NCBI GenBank assembly: GCA_018398765.1
Contig: JAHBMJ010005952.1
Location: 1-60,051, forward strand
From: Chromera velia
Lineage: Eukaryota; Sar; Chromeraceae
Direction of reading: 5' to 3'
Length of the DNA stretch: 60,051 nucleotides
The number at the start of each line of letters is the position of its first letter. Positions within the stretch are counted from its first letter, which is position 1. A program made the position numbers and the translations under genes. Of this stretch, positions 10,249 through 22,025 are shown in pieces. The notes under the pieces are model-generated. The model was not told where the DNA came from. It made no database searches and saw only the letters and a list, made by a program, of their open reading frames with translations.

Positions 10249-12203
10249 TTACAGCCAGTTTTTGAGACCGGGGACATATAGAATTGAATCAGTAAGGAAA
10301 GATTCCCCCGTTATGGGGGGCCATTCATCTCTGTCCCTGTTGGCTGCAGGGGAAAAAGCGTTTGGTAGGCTATACCCGCCCTACAACACCCCCTGATGCC
10401 AACTGAGAACCCAAGATAGATTCTACTACCCTGTTGAGCTCGGTAGAATGCGTCCAATACAAATTTTTGATGCTAGTAGAGTGCCCAAATTACTTGAGGA
10501 CCAGCAGGATCGTACTTGACCCCCTTCATCCTCATTTTGTATTGCTGGTCTTCTTTGAGCCTCATGACTCGAAACCTCACAGGGGGGGCAGACATCCCGA
10601 AAACCTTCAATTCACTCCTAGATTCACTCACAGAAAATATGCCGTTCTCGCTACCCTCCGCATATAGACAGGAAGTTGAGGGTATGATGGCCTCCATGCT
10701 GTACGCAGGAGACGAGGAAGAAGTACGTCTATCGACTAGCTGTGTTTAAATATTGTTACTCAGCTAGGTACTGTATACACAAGGCGGGAGGCATAGAGTG
10801 GACAAAGCGTTGGAGAGAAATGCGGGGAAGAAAAAAAAATTCGTCTTTCTAAAATGCAGTTGCAAGCAGGATCTGCAGATGATACAGAGTGGATCCAGAA
10901 AGCACCACAACACCAGATAAAAGAAACAAAAGACATTTCATTTTTTGAGGTCTCCAACAGGAAGTAATCAATAATCAGCTAGTTTCATTTCCATGCCCGT
11001 CTCCCTTTTCCTTAACTCTTTTCCCTGCCCCACCCTTTTATCCACTAACTGACTCATTGCACCCTGTGAAAAAAAATTCCAACTGGTCCGGCAAGGCCTG
11101 AGGCTCTCTAGAGGGTCCGGAGGTGAACCCGACCAGCGTGTCCTCTGTAGAGACCAGCCAGATGGCTGAAGCAAAGGCGGGGCTGAATGAGAAGGGGGGA
11201 AACGTTTATTGAAGGTAGGACTGGAAGGAGTTACTAAGGCTCCCATAAGGTGTGTCGCTTACTCGTAGGGTGGTTGGCCTTCCATCTATGGAAGTTGTCT
11301 GGAGGGGGAGGAATGAGGGCTCTGCAAATCCGCCTGTGACATCCCAACCACACCTGTCGATTGTGTGGAGTGCTGTGAAAATATTGTTCCCATCTGCCGC
11401 GAGACGGTTGTTTGTCCCTACCCACATGAGAATGTCAAAAGATACATCACACTGTCGACTCGGAAGGCACTTCTGGTCTTTTTCCTCAAACTTCCCTGCA
11501 CGAAGCTAAAAGCAAGAACCAAGCCACGCAAGAGTAAGAACAAAAATGCAATGCATGAGCAGTCCAGAAATAAAAATGCAATTATAAGCAGCGCAAAAAC
11601 AAGAATAAAAATGTAATGATCCGTGCAATCCCAAGAACAAAAAGCATGAATAAGCTGTACAAAACCAAGAACAAAGACACGTCCTGTAAAAACAGGCGTC
11701 TTTAAATATATTTGAAAGTCTTACCACCTCCTACTGCCCCTCCCAGATTTCCTGCTAGATTTCCTGGAGCTCCCAAACCGCGGGCCCCTCTAAAAACGTC
11801 AAAGTCTTCTGTGCTGAATTAAGTCTGGCGTAGTGATTTGTGGTGTTGGGCGTATGGTGATTTGTGGTGTCGGAGGTGTGAAGCCGCTGAGGTCGAATTG
11901 TGGCAATTCTCCAATTTGAGGGGGGGTATCCTGCAAGAGACGGGGAGGCGATCAAGTAGCGAGTTGGTCAATCTTCAAGAGGTATGGACCTGGTGAATTG
12001 ATACCACCCATTATGACGATCAGAACAAAGAACGATGGCTTGTAACCAGGCTTGAGCCGCCGACGGACTCCGGTGACGAAAAGAAGAGAGCCCCGAGGAG
12101 AGAACTCCTGACGAACGGTGAGTCTTATTCCAAGTAGCGAGACGTCTTCTTTGTTAAGGTGTGGGGGGAGGCATCTGATGATTTCATCGTCACACCATAC
12201 AAG
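10249..12203 (-). CDS. Candidate multi-exon gene of unknown function (exon set incomplete)
   Basis: Several minus-strand segments look like exons. Segment 11952-12203 opens after a TGCTAG acceptor with LVWCDDEIIRCLPPHL and runs 83 codons to a stop. Segment 11799-11930 opens after a TTGCAG acceptor with DTPPQIGELPQFDLSG. Segment 11263-11495 begins after GTGCAG, contains MWVGTNNRLAADGNN and ends at a clean CGA|GTAAGC donor. Segment 10494-10698 contains MSAPPVRFRVMRLKEDQQY and ends CAA|GTAATT. Segment 10249-10343 begins after CCCCTGCAG and ends ILYVPGLKNWL then TAA. Reading phase between segments closes only if two microexons (11050-11063, 14 nt; another of about 13 nt near 10385) are allowed, so the true structure and start are unknown. 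I do not recognise a family. A decayed gene or retroelement remains possible. Confidence 0.38.
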
Positions 12204-12959
12204 CTAGCATACAAGAGCAAGACAGATGCCGAGCGGCGTTACAAAGCGGAGACTGAAGCTGAGTAGGTCTGTGTGAGGATCCTTCGGTTAGGAAAAGCGC
12301 AGGACCACAATTTCCATACGATGGAATCACTCAAGTGTCTGCTGATCCTCAAACACTCCACAGCACCCTCCAGGGTCAGTCAGCCGAATGTGTGACAACC
12401 ACAACTACAAGAAAGAGATAGAAAAGAGGTGAAGATACACAACTGCCACCTCGGAACCTGCATGCAGTAGCGCCTGCTGACTGAACCTTCCGTTCTTTGT
12501 TTGCCTTTCTATCCTTTGTATTTTGTGCTGTTCTTTCCCTGGTCCAGCTGTCCCTTGCTTTAAATCGAACCCATCCTCTGTCTTCGGTCTACTGCAACAC
12601 ATCAGAAATGAATCAACCCTGCCTGAATGGATATTGTTTTGCAGGGAATGAAACAGAAGGTGAGACAGAGATGGAGAACCTCCCCGGATATTTGGATGGA
12701 TGGTCTATTTGTTTTTGTTTGTGCTTCGGATACTGGGTGTATGCTTCTGCATGACATGGCGTGGAGGCCCTCCCTTCCTTCCAGACGTGCCTCCGTGCAT
12801 TGAGAATTCAGTTGGGGGATACATATCTTATCAATAGATCACGTTCACCCACACATCCGTCAACTCAGTCTGCTAACCCAATGCAGGAAAGGGCAGAGAG
12901 GAGAAGGAGAGGGATGGTGAAAGAGCAGAGAAAAAGAAAAAAAAGCAGAGTCTGAATCA

Positions 12960-13077
12960 AGTAGGTATGCAACCATAAGAGGGCGGTAGCATACCATACA
13001 TATTAATACATATGCACACACATACATACATATACACACACACACACACACACATACACACATACACACACACACAC

Positions 13078-13120
<43 letters not shown>

Positions 13121-13181
13121 CAGAGATAGACCGACCGACCAACCAATAGATAGACAGACAGACAGACAGACAGGCAGACAA

Positions 13182-13233
<52 letters not shown>

Positions 13234-13251
13234 ACAGGCACAGACACTCTG

Positions 13252-13288
<37 letters not shown>

Positions 13289-13337
13289 ATTACATACACA
13301 CATATCACACACATACACATACATACACATGCATACA

Positions 13338-13383
<46 letters not shown>

Positions 13384-13412
13384 TATACACATACACACAC
13401 ACACACACACTG
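12960..13412. repeat. Compound microsatellite block
   Basis: Consecutive tracts of (CA)n, (GA)n, (GACA)n, (GA)n, (CT)n, (TATC)n and (CA)n run for about 450 bp. The ORFs through it translate only to Ser-Leu, Arg-Glu or Thr-His ladders and are not genes. Confidence 0.95.
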
Positions 13413-13599
13413 ACACCGACCGTTCTCATATGCATAGACGCACGTGGAAAAGCACCTGAACGGAAACTCCTAATGGCATGTCTTTCATACACATGTCATA
13501 CAGGCCAGGGTTTCATCCAGGATCGGCTTTGGTCCTGTTTAGGGGTGATGACCTCCCTGTGTTGATCATTCTGTATCAATTTTCTTTGTGTTTTGTAGG

Positions 13600-15281
13600 A
13601 TACTAAAAAAAAGGCAAGCAAGAAGAAGGAAGAGAGGGGGGAAGGAGAGGAGGAAGAGGAGAAGGGAGAGAGTGGGGCAGGAGAGGAGGAAGAGGAGGAG
13701 GAAATGGAGAAGGAAGAGAGGGGGGAAAGAGAGGAAGAGGAGGAGGAGGAAATGAAGACAGAGGGCATTCAGGACGGTGACCCCAAGGAGATGGAAGAGC
13801 GACAGGACGAGCCGCCTTTCCCGCCACCCCAGGGCCGGTCTGACCTTGGGATGCTTCCAGGTCTTTCGATGGAGGTCTGTTGGAAGGGTTGGGATTTGAT
13901 TTCTCCTGCATTCTAAGCTTTAAAAGAGTGAAATATGTCGGTGCTTCCGATCCTTTTTGACCAATCCAGCCCTAGGCCTGCCTTACTGTTTTTGTCCCTT
14001 TATAAATCTTTCTTCACCTTTTTTCAAGGCCTCTACGCTTTTTCTCTCTCAGTAGTATCCCTTTTTTTCACTCTCTTCCTCCTTTATTCATCCATACTTG
14101 ACTTTCCACTTCTTTGTCTTCACTGGATTCGCCTACAGGAATCACGGCAGGTGTTTCAACAGAGCGGTGGATTGGAGGGAGGAACGGAACAATTGACCAG
14201 CGCTCTAGTGATCCGGGCTCTGATCCCAATGCGTTGCTGTATCGACATGTCAGCAGAGAATGTATGTGTATTTTGATCCATCTGAACCACCGTGCACTTC
14301 TCAATCTTTCATTCACATTCCGCTTTTTTGTGACTCTCCTCCTATAACACCAGTTCCACTGCAAGTCCTTTGCCTCCAATGTTGTGTGTACGTGCATGTC
14401 GTTTCTCCATTTGAGCATACTTTGTGTGCATATATCTGGCTAGCATGCAGGCCAGTCCAACTCGCACAAGAGCACTGCCAGACATTCATTGGGGGGGCTC
14501 CTTTCAGGGTCTTTCAGGCTATCATTAGGTTGGTTCTTTTTTTTTTATCTTGAGTCATTGCTTTCTGTGACCCTAGCTCTTTAATCCTTCCATTACCCTA
14601 CTGAGCATGAGACAGTGCAAGTTGAGCGGTTTATACTAGAAAAGGATCATTGTATCCAACTTTTTCTTCCGCTGTGCTTTTTTTTACCAACTTCATTTGT
14701 GCCCGATAAATTGCTGAGCATTTCGGGTCACTGGTCGCACGCCTGACTGTCGTTCGCAGGAATCAGACATCGACCTCTATAGGCAGGAGCCAGACATGGA
14801 TGTCGACAGACGGATGCCTCTTGGGAGTCCTGTGGCGGTCAGACGGGGTCATTGCGCAGGGCCTGACACACTGTCAGGCAGCATGTTCCCGGCTGGTTAG
14901 GACTTCCGTCCTTCACACGAGATACTCCATAGAAACGTGGGTCGTGAATGGAAAATTTAAATCTACGCTCTCTATTTTCACGAGTGCTTAAGAGACTGCC
15001 ATGTCCGCATGTCTGAATTATTTTCAGAAAAACGCCGCACATCTATAACCGTTCTCCTTGGATTCCGAGAACGAGACGCACTCATCTTCTGTTTCATTCT
15101 TCGTATCTCTCTTTTATTGGCTTTGTGTATATAGCTGGCCGATTTTCACAACGCTGGTGAAGATTCGGAAGAGACTGAATCCTATTTTGGCGTCCTGCAC
15201 CCTGAAATTCCCCCTGAGGACTCCTCTCAAATTTTGGATAAAGACATGGAAGGGGGAAACAGGGAGGTCGAGGGAGATTAA
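13600..15281 (+). CDS. Candidate gene for an acidic, low-complexity protein (5' end unresolved)
   Basis: An exon starts after TTTTGTAG at about 13600 and runs to about 13876 (LSME|GTCTGT). It encodes a Lys/Glu-rich tract that passes into a proline-rich DEPPFPPPQGRSDLG segment. Further phase-0 exons may start after CTACAG at 14149 (ESRQVFQQSGGLEGG...) and after CGCAG at 14760 (ESDIDLYRQEPDMDVDRR). A last exon, 15135-15281, starts after TATATAG, encodes LADFHNAGEDSEETES..., and ends ...NREVEGD with TAA. All junctions are phase 0, which supports linkage but is weak evidence. No start codon or domain is identifiable; the charged composition resembles a nuclear or scaffold protein. Confidence 0.38.
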
Positions 15282-15346
15282 ATGATGAATGAAGGGCCTG
15301 TGATTGAGTGACAGAGAGAAGAGGGGTCTAGCAGGCATGTAGGATT

Positions 15347-15757
15347 GGCTTTTTGCTTTCTTTTTTTCTTTCTTTCTTTCTTACTTTTGTGCTGCCTGCC
15401 CTCATGACGCTTCACTGAGAAGAGAAGAGAGTGCAAGTATAGGCATCAATCAGCAAATGGGCGGCGTGTACAATTGCGTGATGTAAGGAGAGGTACCCAT
15501 GAAGACATGGTTACATCTCATTCCCTGCTTTCCTTCCCGTCTCTGTGTGGGGACGGCTTTTTGCTTTCAGTTGTACCACAAACCCAGAACGCCTTCGAGC
15601 TGTCCTCACTCATGGCCCTTCACTGAGAAGAAAGTCTAGGTATAGAGACATATAGAGACCAGCAAAGGGGCGGCTTGAGAGATTGCGTGATGTAAGGAGA
15701 GCTACCTAGAAAGACATGGTCCCGTCCCGTGTCTTCCTTTCCTTCCCGTCTCTGTTT
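15347..15757. repeat. Diverged tandem duplication, period about 208 bp
   Basis: Unit 1 (from 15347) and unit 2 (from 15555) share GGCTTTTTGCTTT, CTTCACTGAGAAG, ATTGCGTGATGTAAGGAGAG, GAAGACATGGT-like and CTTTCCTTCCCGTCTCTG blocks in the same order. No coding potential is seen. Confidence 0.85.
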
Positions 15758-16893
15758 GTAATCTTTGCGCCCCATTTTGAACTTCTTAGTGCTCTGTATT
15801 CCGCATGGCTTTGGCCTCTCTTTGTCTCACAACTTTTTCAGCAGCAGTCAGGGCGGGGTGGGGAAGAATTTTATTTCTTCTTTCAACAATATACTCCTTT
15901 TTGCAGCTGTGGGGTAAGACTATTTCGCTTCCCACTCGTGTCTGGTGCACTGGTGTGAAGCAAAGCAGCACACTACCATTGTAAGAAGAGATGATGCATT
16001 GCTGAAAGAAAAAATAAAATTCTTTTGGAAAGGATGGTTGGACAGGAGTGAAAAAGAGGCAAAGAGGGCAAAAAGTCATACAGAGAGGTAAAACGACCGT
16101 AATAAAACAACATAAAACACAGGAGGCTAGAAGAAGGATGATGTGCGCCCCACGGGCTCTGTGTGAATGTCAGTTCAATAAATTGGAGAAACGCTGTCGC
16201 TGACAAACTTATCCGAAAAGATGCATGGAGAAAAATTATATTAAGAGAAAGCCATGCAAATATGAAGCATACTTCGTGCTTGACGAGAGTTTGCCAAGAT
16301 TTTGCGTGTGCACAAAAAGAAACGGGCATCAAAACATGTAGGAAGCATCGATCAAATTGCGCAGAGAGCGTCGTATGCGCCCATTATATTATCCAAACAT
16401 ACTGAAGAAGGCATAAAAAAGCCAAGGGTGCAAGAAGATGCTATCATGAGGGAGAAAAAATTATGACGTTCGTATGTCAACGCAGAAAGCCGCTGAAAAC
16501 GTATGAGACAACTATGAATTGTTAGTCCAATCGTTAGCTATGTGTGAAAGAAAGTTTTATGTCGGGCATGTGCCATATAGTCAGGCACAATATATATGTC
16601 TACGTAGTAAGACATGATTATACTCATCATTTTTATTGTACGTGGTGATGCGGGGCTATTTCTATCAGCAGTTAAACAAATATTTCTATCTTAATTTTGT
16701 ATTTTGTGTGTTACGTATAATTTGTGGCATGAGCGACATAAAAACATCGTGATTATAGTCAGTTGTTGAATATGCGTAGAAAAGCTTTAATAATAATTTG
16801 TAATTATTTATACTCCATGTATATTATGTATATAATTATTTAAGTTATGTATATAATTTTAATAATGAATATAGACAGATCTCAAAGTCTTTC
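15758..16893. other. Gene-poor stretch, AT-rich from 16440
   Basis: I found no ORF with splice-site support. The last 450 bp before the direct repeat is strongly AT-rich. Confidence 0.5.
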
Positions 16894-17301
16894 ATGAAGT
16901 CCTAAGGGCTTATCTGTGAGACCGCCGAAGAGACAGCTTGGCCGGAGTACAAAAAGTTGGAGAAATTGGGGTAGCTCGCAAAGGCAGCGTGCATAAGTGT
17001 AAGCGCACGCGTCGATTTATTGATACGGCTGAGTTAATTGTTCTATTTTACCGATAGAGAGAATCAGTTGCATCATCAGCATGCATGTATCGTTTGACAG
17101 TACAGATTGATCGACCGGCAGATGTCTTTTCTGGACGTAGATGGAGCAGAAAGTGGACAGACCGTCATTTGGTACTCCTTCTGACTAGTAGGAAAGGAGG
17201 CGATGTACGAGAAGTAGAACAAACCGACAGCAGGGGCTGATTTGAGAACTCTCATTACCCAACGCTGTATATAGCTATTAGCCTAAATCTCGTACTTTGT
17301 T
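16894..17301. repeat. Dispersed 0.4-kb repeat, copy 1
   Basis: Begins ATGAAGTCCTAAGGGCTTAT and ends CTAAATCTCGTACTTTGTTA. It matches copy 2 at 18537-18945 in the same orientation at roughly 90% by eye, with one small indel. There are no terminal inverted repeats. A GGTAGCTCGCAAAGGC stretch is only weakly like a pol III B box. It could be a SINE-like unit, or one of two long direct terminal repeats. Confidence 0.85.
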
Positions 17302-18536
17302 AAGTGGTGACGGAAGTGGAAGGGCAGCCAGCCCTCGCTTCCAAAACTTTCTTCCAAGATGGCTTCTTCTCTAATCAGCTAGTAGCAAAGCCATCGGTCT
17401 CTTGTCATAGTCTTTCGTTCTTCATCTTCTTCCTGTCCAAATCTTTGCTTCCGATCTGGCAAGAATCCAAATACAGAGTGCCAGAGTTTGTATCGGTATA
17501 GCATGTCTTCTTTCCTCTGTTCGAGATGTCCAGTTGAGGATCTTCGGACAGCTTGCGAGTCGAAGAGAACATCGATGAGGAAAAAGGAGATGTTGGCGTC
17601 CGTTCGTTCAGAGATCTCTCGTGCACGGATCGACCATACAAAGGATACGACAGAAGACCGATCGGCATCCACATGATCATCCACCTCACAAACGGTCCCC
17701 AAGAGTCTTTGGAGGAGCAAGGAGAGGGGTTTGCGGTGAACATCTGGAGAGAAAAGCAGTGCTCGTGCACGTGCAGGTTAACGAAGCGACCGCTCCGTCA
17801 TATGAAGTCGAAAGGTTCAGATAGAAAAGGCTCCTGCGTGTGTTGGGCATGACTGTGCGGAATTCGTGCATGCCTCTTTTTCTTGTTCGTTCTTGCTGGG
17901 ATGCATGCATTGGGGGGAAGAGGAAAGGAAAAAAAGGCAAGAGAGGTGGAAGGAAAGCATGAATGCGTTCATAGAGGTACACTGCCTAGTACACTGTGTG
18001 AGGCAGAAAGCTGAGAGAAGGATAACCCAATCTGTTTATGCGAGTACGGGCATGTACATAAATCGAAAGACAACAGAGCAGAACAGAGACGGGGTGGATG
18101 GAAAGAAAGAACGTGATTCAGTTGAGAAGAGAATTGAATGACACCATGATGGAAAAGGGGAAGAAAAGCTTCAAGAAAAAAAAAGGATGCAAAGACTACA
18201 GAATTCTTTCCCGTACCTTCTTTGTCTATGCAAACACATTTCTTTTATCAATCTGATGCATTCATGAGGTGAAAGCAAGAGTCGATCGTTTTGTCTGGAA
18301 TGTAATTTGAGACTTCTCTTGCATCAGACAGAATATCAGATATCTCTCTTACCTTGCTTGTAGACTGACTCGCAGGAGATTTGAGAAATCTCTTCCCTGC
18401 ATGATATCAGCGCGCTTCATGTCAATAGAACCAGAGAAAGAAGGAAATATCAGTCCTCAAAAGTCTGGTGTTTTGTTTAAAAATAGGAAGAGAAGAAGTA
18501 AGGTGCGCACTCCGTACAAAAGAAAAGGATGCACTG
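17302..18536. other. Spacer between the two 0.4-kb direct repeats, one exon-like ORF
   Basis: The plus-strand frame about 17545-17852 (after a CGGACAG) encodes RVEENIDEEKGDVGVRSFRD and continues through HMIIHLTNGPQESLEEQ to a stop. It reads like protein but has no start codon and no recognised domain. The rest shows nothing. If the flanking repeats are long terminal repeats, this would be the interior of a small non-autonomous element. Confidence 0.3.
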
Positions 18537-18945
18537 ATGAAGTTCTAAGGGCTTGTCTGTGAGACCGCCAAAGAAACAGCTTGGCCGGAGTACAAAAAGT
18601 TGAAGAAATTGGGGTGGTTCGCAAAGGCAGCGCGCGCAAGTGTGAGCGCACACGTCGATTTATCGATACGGCTGAGTTAATTGTTCTATTTCACCGATAG
18701 AGAGAATTAGTTGCATCATCAGCATGCATGTATCGTTTGACGGTACAGATCGATCGACCGGCAGATGTCTTTTCTGGACGTAGATGGAGCAGAAAGTGGA
18801 TAGACCGTCGTTTGGTAGTAATTGGTACTCCTTCTGACTAGTAGGAAAGGAGGCGATGTACAAGAAGTAGAACAAACCGACAGCAGGAGCTGATTTGAGA
18901 ACTCTCGTCACCCAACGCTGCACATAGCTAAATCTCGTACTTCGT
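18537..18945. repeat. Dispersed 0.4-kb repeat, copy 2
   Basis: The second, same-strand copy of 16894-17301, offset by 1,643 bp. It carries a short insertion (GTAATTG near 18816) relative to copy 1. It starts ATGAAGTTCTAAGGGCTTGT and ends CTAAATCTCGTACTTCGTC. Confidence 0.85.
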
Positions 18946-19239
18946 CAGTCTTCAAAGTTATACTCTGCCATTTAATTTCGCAAAGTGGTAACTACCCTGT
19001 AAGATTAAATAATTTGAATAAATAATTTCAATCAATTTAAAGTTATTTAGCTTAGTAGTAATTTAAAATAATGTAGAATAATCAATCAATTTAGAATAAT
19101 CTAAAGTAACTTACATTAGTAAACTAAAGTAATTTCGAAAGCTAAATTACTAATTTTGGTCAAACTTTGGCTCGTGAACGGTAAACAGTCGGACATTCAA
19201 ACTAACAAAGCTTGTAGCTCTTATTGTCAGTTAGGACTC

Positions 19240-20645
19240 ATGCAGTTTGGAGAATTGGGACAGGGGGAGGGGAGCAGATTTATATCAGCTCCCGAACTCG
19301 TACCACCCAACCGAAAAACACAAGTCTTCACACACACATCCCACACAGCCTAACAAAGAGCGGAAACAACCTTACAAACTATCCAAAGCCCCACCTGTCT
19401 CCAACTGTCACCCCCAGTCCGTTCGGAAGACACCTGGCAGGTAGGCAGGCCCGCAGGTGAGTCAGGGGTCAGATTTGTCTCAGCTCCCGAACTTCCTGCA
19501 CACTCCAACACAACAGAAAACCTTATCAAACACAAACAACACATCTCAACAAAGGACGGAAACAACCCAACTCATCCTCACTTCACTCGCCTGTCTCCAG
19601 CTGCAACACACAAAGAGAAGAGACACACACACTCCGGGTACCCGCCTCCAGCTATCAGAGAGCACGTCTGGGCACAAATTTGTCGCAGCTCCCGAACTTG
19701 AACCAGCCAGCATGCAGACACCGCTGCTCAGACATACATCCCACGCAACCTAAACCAGGACGGAAGCCATGGCAAATACTCTACAGACCCCCACCTGTCT
19801 CCAAATCCCACCCCAAAGGCGACACCCCAGCCACTCGACTCCAACAGGGGTGGGCCCAGCACACGCTGGCTGGCGAGTCTAAGGTCTGATTTGTCTCACC
19901 TCCCGAGCTTCCAGCACACACCAACACAACGCCAAACCTCATCAAATGCACTCGACAAATCCAGATGAAGGACGGAAAAAACACGACGCACTCTCGGCTC
20001 CCACGCAATTCTCCATATGCCACCCACAAAGACACACCCAGCCCTCTCCAGCTATGATACCTCCGAGGTCCGCCTGGAGAGTCTGCGGGCGAATTTGTAT
20101 CAGCTCCCGAACTCGAACCACCCAACAGAGAAACACAAGTCTTCGCACACACATCCCACACAGACTAACGAAAAGCGGAAACAACCTTACAAACTGGCCA
20201 AAGCCCCACCTGTCTCTAACTGTCACCCCCAGTCCGTTCGGAAGACACCTGGCAGGTAGGCAGGCCCGCAGGTGAGTCAGGGGTCAGATTTGTCTCAGCT
20301 CCCGAACTTCCTGCACACTCCAACACAACAGAAAACCTTATCAAACACAAACAACACATCTCAACAAAGGACAAAAGCAACCCAGCTCTTCCTCACTTCA
20401 CCCGCCTGTCTCCAGCTGCAACACACAAAGAGAAGAGACACACACACTCCGGGTACCCGCCTCCAGCTATCAGAGAGCACGTCTGGGGACAAATTTGTCT
20501 CAGCTCCCGAACTTGAACCAGCCAGCATGCAGACACCCCTGCTGGAACATACATCCCACGCAAGCTAAACCAGGACGGAAGCAATGTCAATTGCTGTACA
20601 GACCCCCACCTGTCAATTCGCCTTCCCCGCCCCCCTCGTCTCTTC
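19240..20645. repeat. Satellite-like tandem array with higher-order period 815 bp
   Basis: The anchor CAGCTCCCGAAC (or a close variant) recurs at 19286, 19481, 19686, 19896, 20101, 20296 and 20501, giving monomer spacings of 195, 205, 210, 205, 195 and 205 bp. Monomers one, two and three apart differ, but monomers four apart (19286/20101, 19481/20296, 19686/20501) are nearly identical at exactly 815 bp, a higher-order repeat. Nearly two copies are present. The array stops just beyond the stop codon of the phosphotransferase gene. ORFs on either strand are repetitive and not credible genes. Confidence 0.9.
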
Positions 20646-20656
20646 AATCATCTGCC

Positions 20657-22025
20657 TCAGACTCGGGGGGCCACCATCATTCTGGGGTCTTCCACGTGAT
20701 CCCTCAAGAACGCCTTCAGCTGATCGTGGAAGAACCTGCAGTCCGGCTCTAACGGGAGGCGCCGGAGCATCCAACAGAGGAAAAACACCCACTTGGCCGA
20801 CCCTCCAAGAACATACTCCCGTCTCACAAACTCCATCGACAATCGCTCTCCCTTACCCTCAACCTTCCTATTATACTCATCCAAATAAGCACGCAGAACC
20901 TCTTCCTCAATCCCCCTCCGTGTCTCTGGAAGGGCATGAGAGATCATGTACTGCCCCACCTCCTCAGGACCCGATCCTACCCCCACCATCTCCCAGTCCA
21001 GAATCCTTACATGACCCCCTCGACCGTCACGGCCTGACTCACGAAGGAACAAAACGTTTCCCGGATGGAAATCTCCATGCATCAGCGTCCAAGGGAGGCT
21101 CCCAAGTTCCCTCTGAAACTCCTCCCATCCCTTCTCCCCCTCTCCTTTCTTCAGAGACGCCTCCACACACGCAACTAGGTGATCGTCCCACAAATCTCTC
21201 AACTCCTCTCGACCCCTTGCAGTTCTCCAGTGCTCTCGACAAGTCTCCTGATCTCTTTCCCACCTCTCCCTCCCCTTCCCACACACCCAGTCAACCGCAT
21301 TCAGCCACTCAAAAGACAACAACAAATGTCGTTGACAGACAAACTCTGCGTGTATTCCTGCCAGCACACACACAGACTTCCTGACGATCTCCAGAAGACC
21401 AACATCAGACGGAACGTCTTCGATGGACCTTTTCATGTTATGGTAAGACGAGCCCCCGAACCACTTTCCTGTCTCTATGCCCTCAGACAGATCTTCCATG
21501 ATCACCAACTTCTCCCCACTCTCCATGTTCCCGCGTGCATACAGATAGACCGGTGCACATGCACGAATGGTGTCGTTCCTCTGAAAAGCCGTTTCCGACC
21601 CGAAAAGCCCCTCCCTGGAAAGACCCAACCGTGCAGAGATCTGCAGCTGCCCCTTGTCGACAATCGTCTTGCACACAAACACACAGGGTGCTCCATCTCC
21701 TTTTTTCACAATCTTTAATCTGAAAAGGGAGGCAAACATTCCAGAGTGGTCCCCGAAAGCGGATACCTTCAAAGGGAGGTAAGGAGACGGAGACGGAGAC
21801 GGAGACAGGGAGACGGAGACAGCAATTGAACGACGATCTCAAGCAAAGCAAAAGCGCAGCATACAGTAAGCATGAGCAGGAAGTAAGCGGTGTTCTGGCA
21901 TCACTCACCTTCACGCCAAGAGCGTCTGGAATCCCCAGCTTCTCCTTCACCCACTCCAGAGACATCACCGTCGATGAGAGAGAGGGAGCGACCTCATCGG
22001 GGCAAGACATGATTTGATCAGTCAT
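20657..22025 (-). CDS. APH/choline-kinase-like small-molecule phosphotransferase (EcKinase-like)
   Basis: Two exons, 21909-22025 (39 codons) and 20657-21766, joined across a 142-nt phase-0 intron with GTGAGT donor and a CCCTTTGAAG acceptor; 408 aa. The start is the ATG at 22025 (MTDQIMSCPDE); the open frame extends upstream but offers only non-ATG codons. The catalytic loop MHGDFHPGNVLF lies at about residues 268-279 (Brenner-type HGDxxxxN), followed by the metal-binding ILDWEMVGVG with Asp about 296, the hallmark order of aminoglycoside/choline kinase-fold enzymes. The ATP-side VCKTIVDKGQ-type segment is near the N-terminus. The family phosphorylates hydroxyls on small molecules (choline, ecdysteroids, antibiotics); the substrate here cannot be told. 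Length fits the family. No targeting signal is obvious. Confidence 0.85.

Noticed and set aside
10564-10722. Plus-strand ATG-started ORF with a GTACGT donor
   Set aside because: It lies opposite a better minus-strand exon (10494-10698) with acceptor, donor and more protein-like sequence.
12957-13565. ORFs of Ser-Leu, Arg-Glu and Thr-His ladders
   Set aside because: Pure microsatellite translation.
16894-18945. Complete LTR retrotransposon
   Set aside because: Ends are not TG...CA, no primer-binding site or polymerase ORF seen; kept only as a direct-repeat pair.
19457-20568. Repeated Thr/Gln-rich ORFs in the satellite array
   Set aside because: Same frame recurs only because the DNA is a tandem array; no start or splice support and no codon bias.
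20584-21384. 266-codon plus-strand ORF
   Set aside because: Antisense shadow of the phosphotransferase, which has clear catalytic motifs on the other strand.
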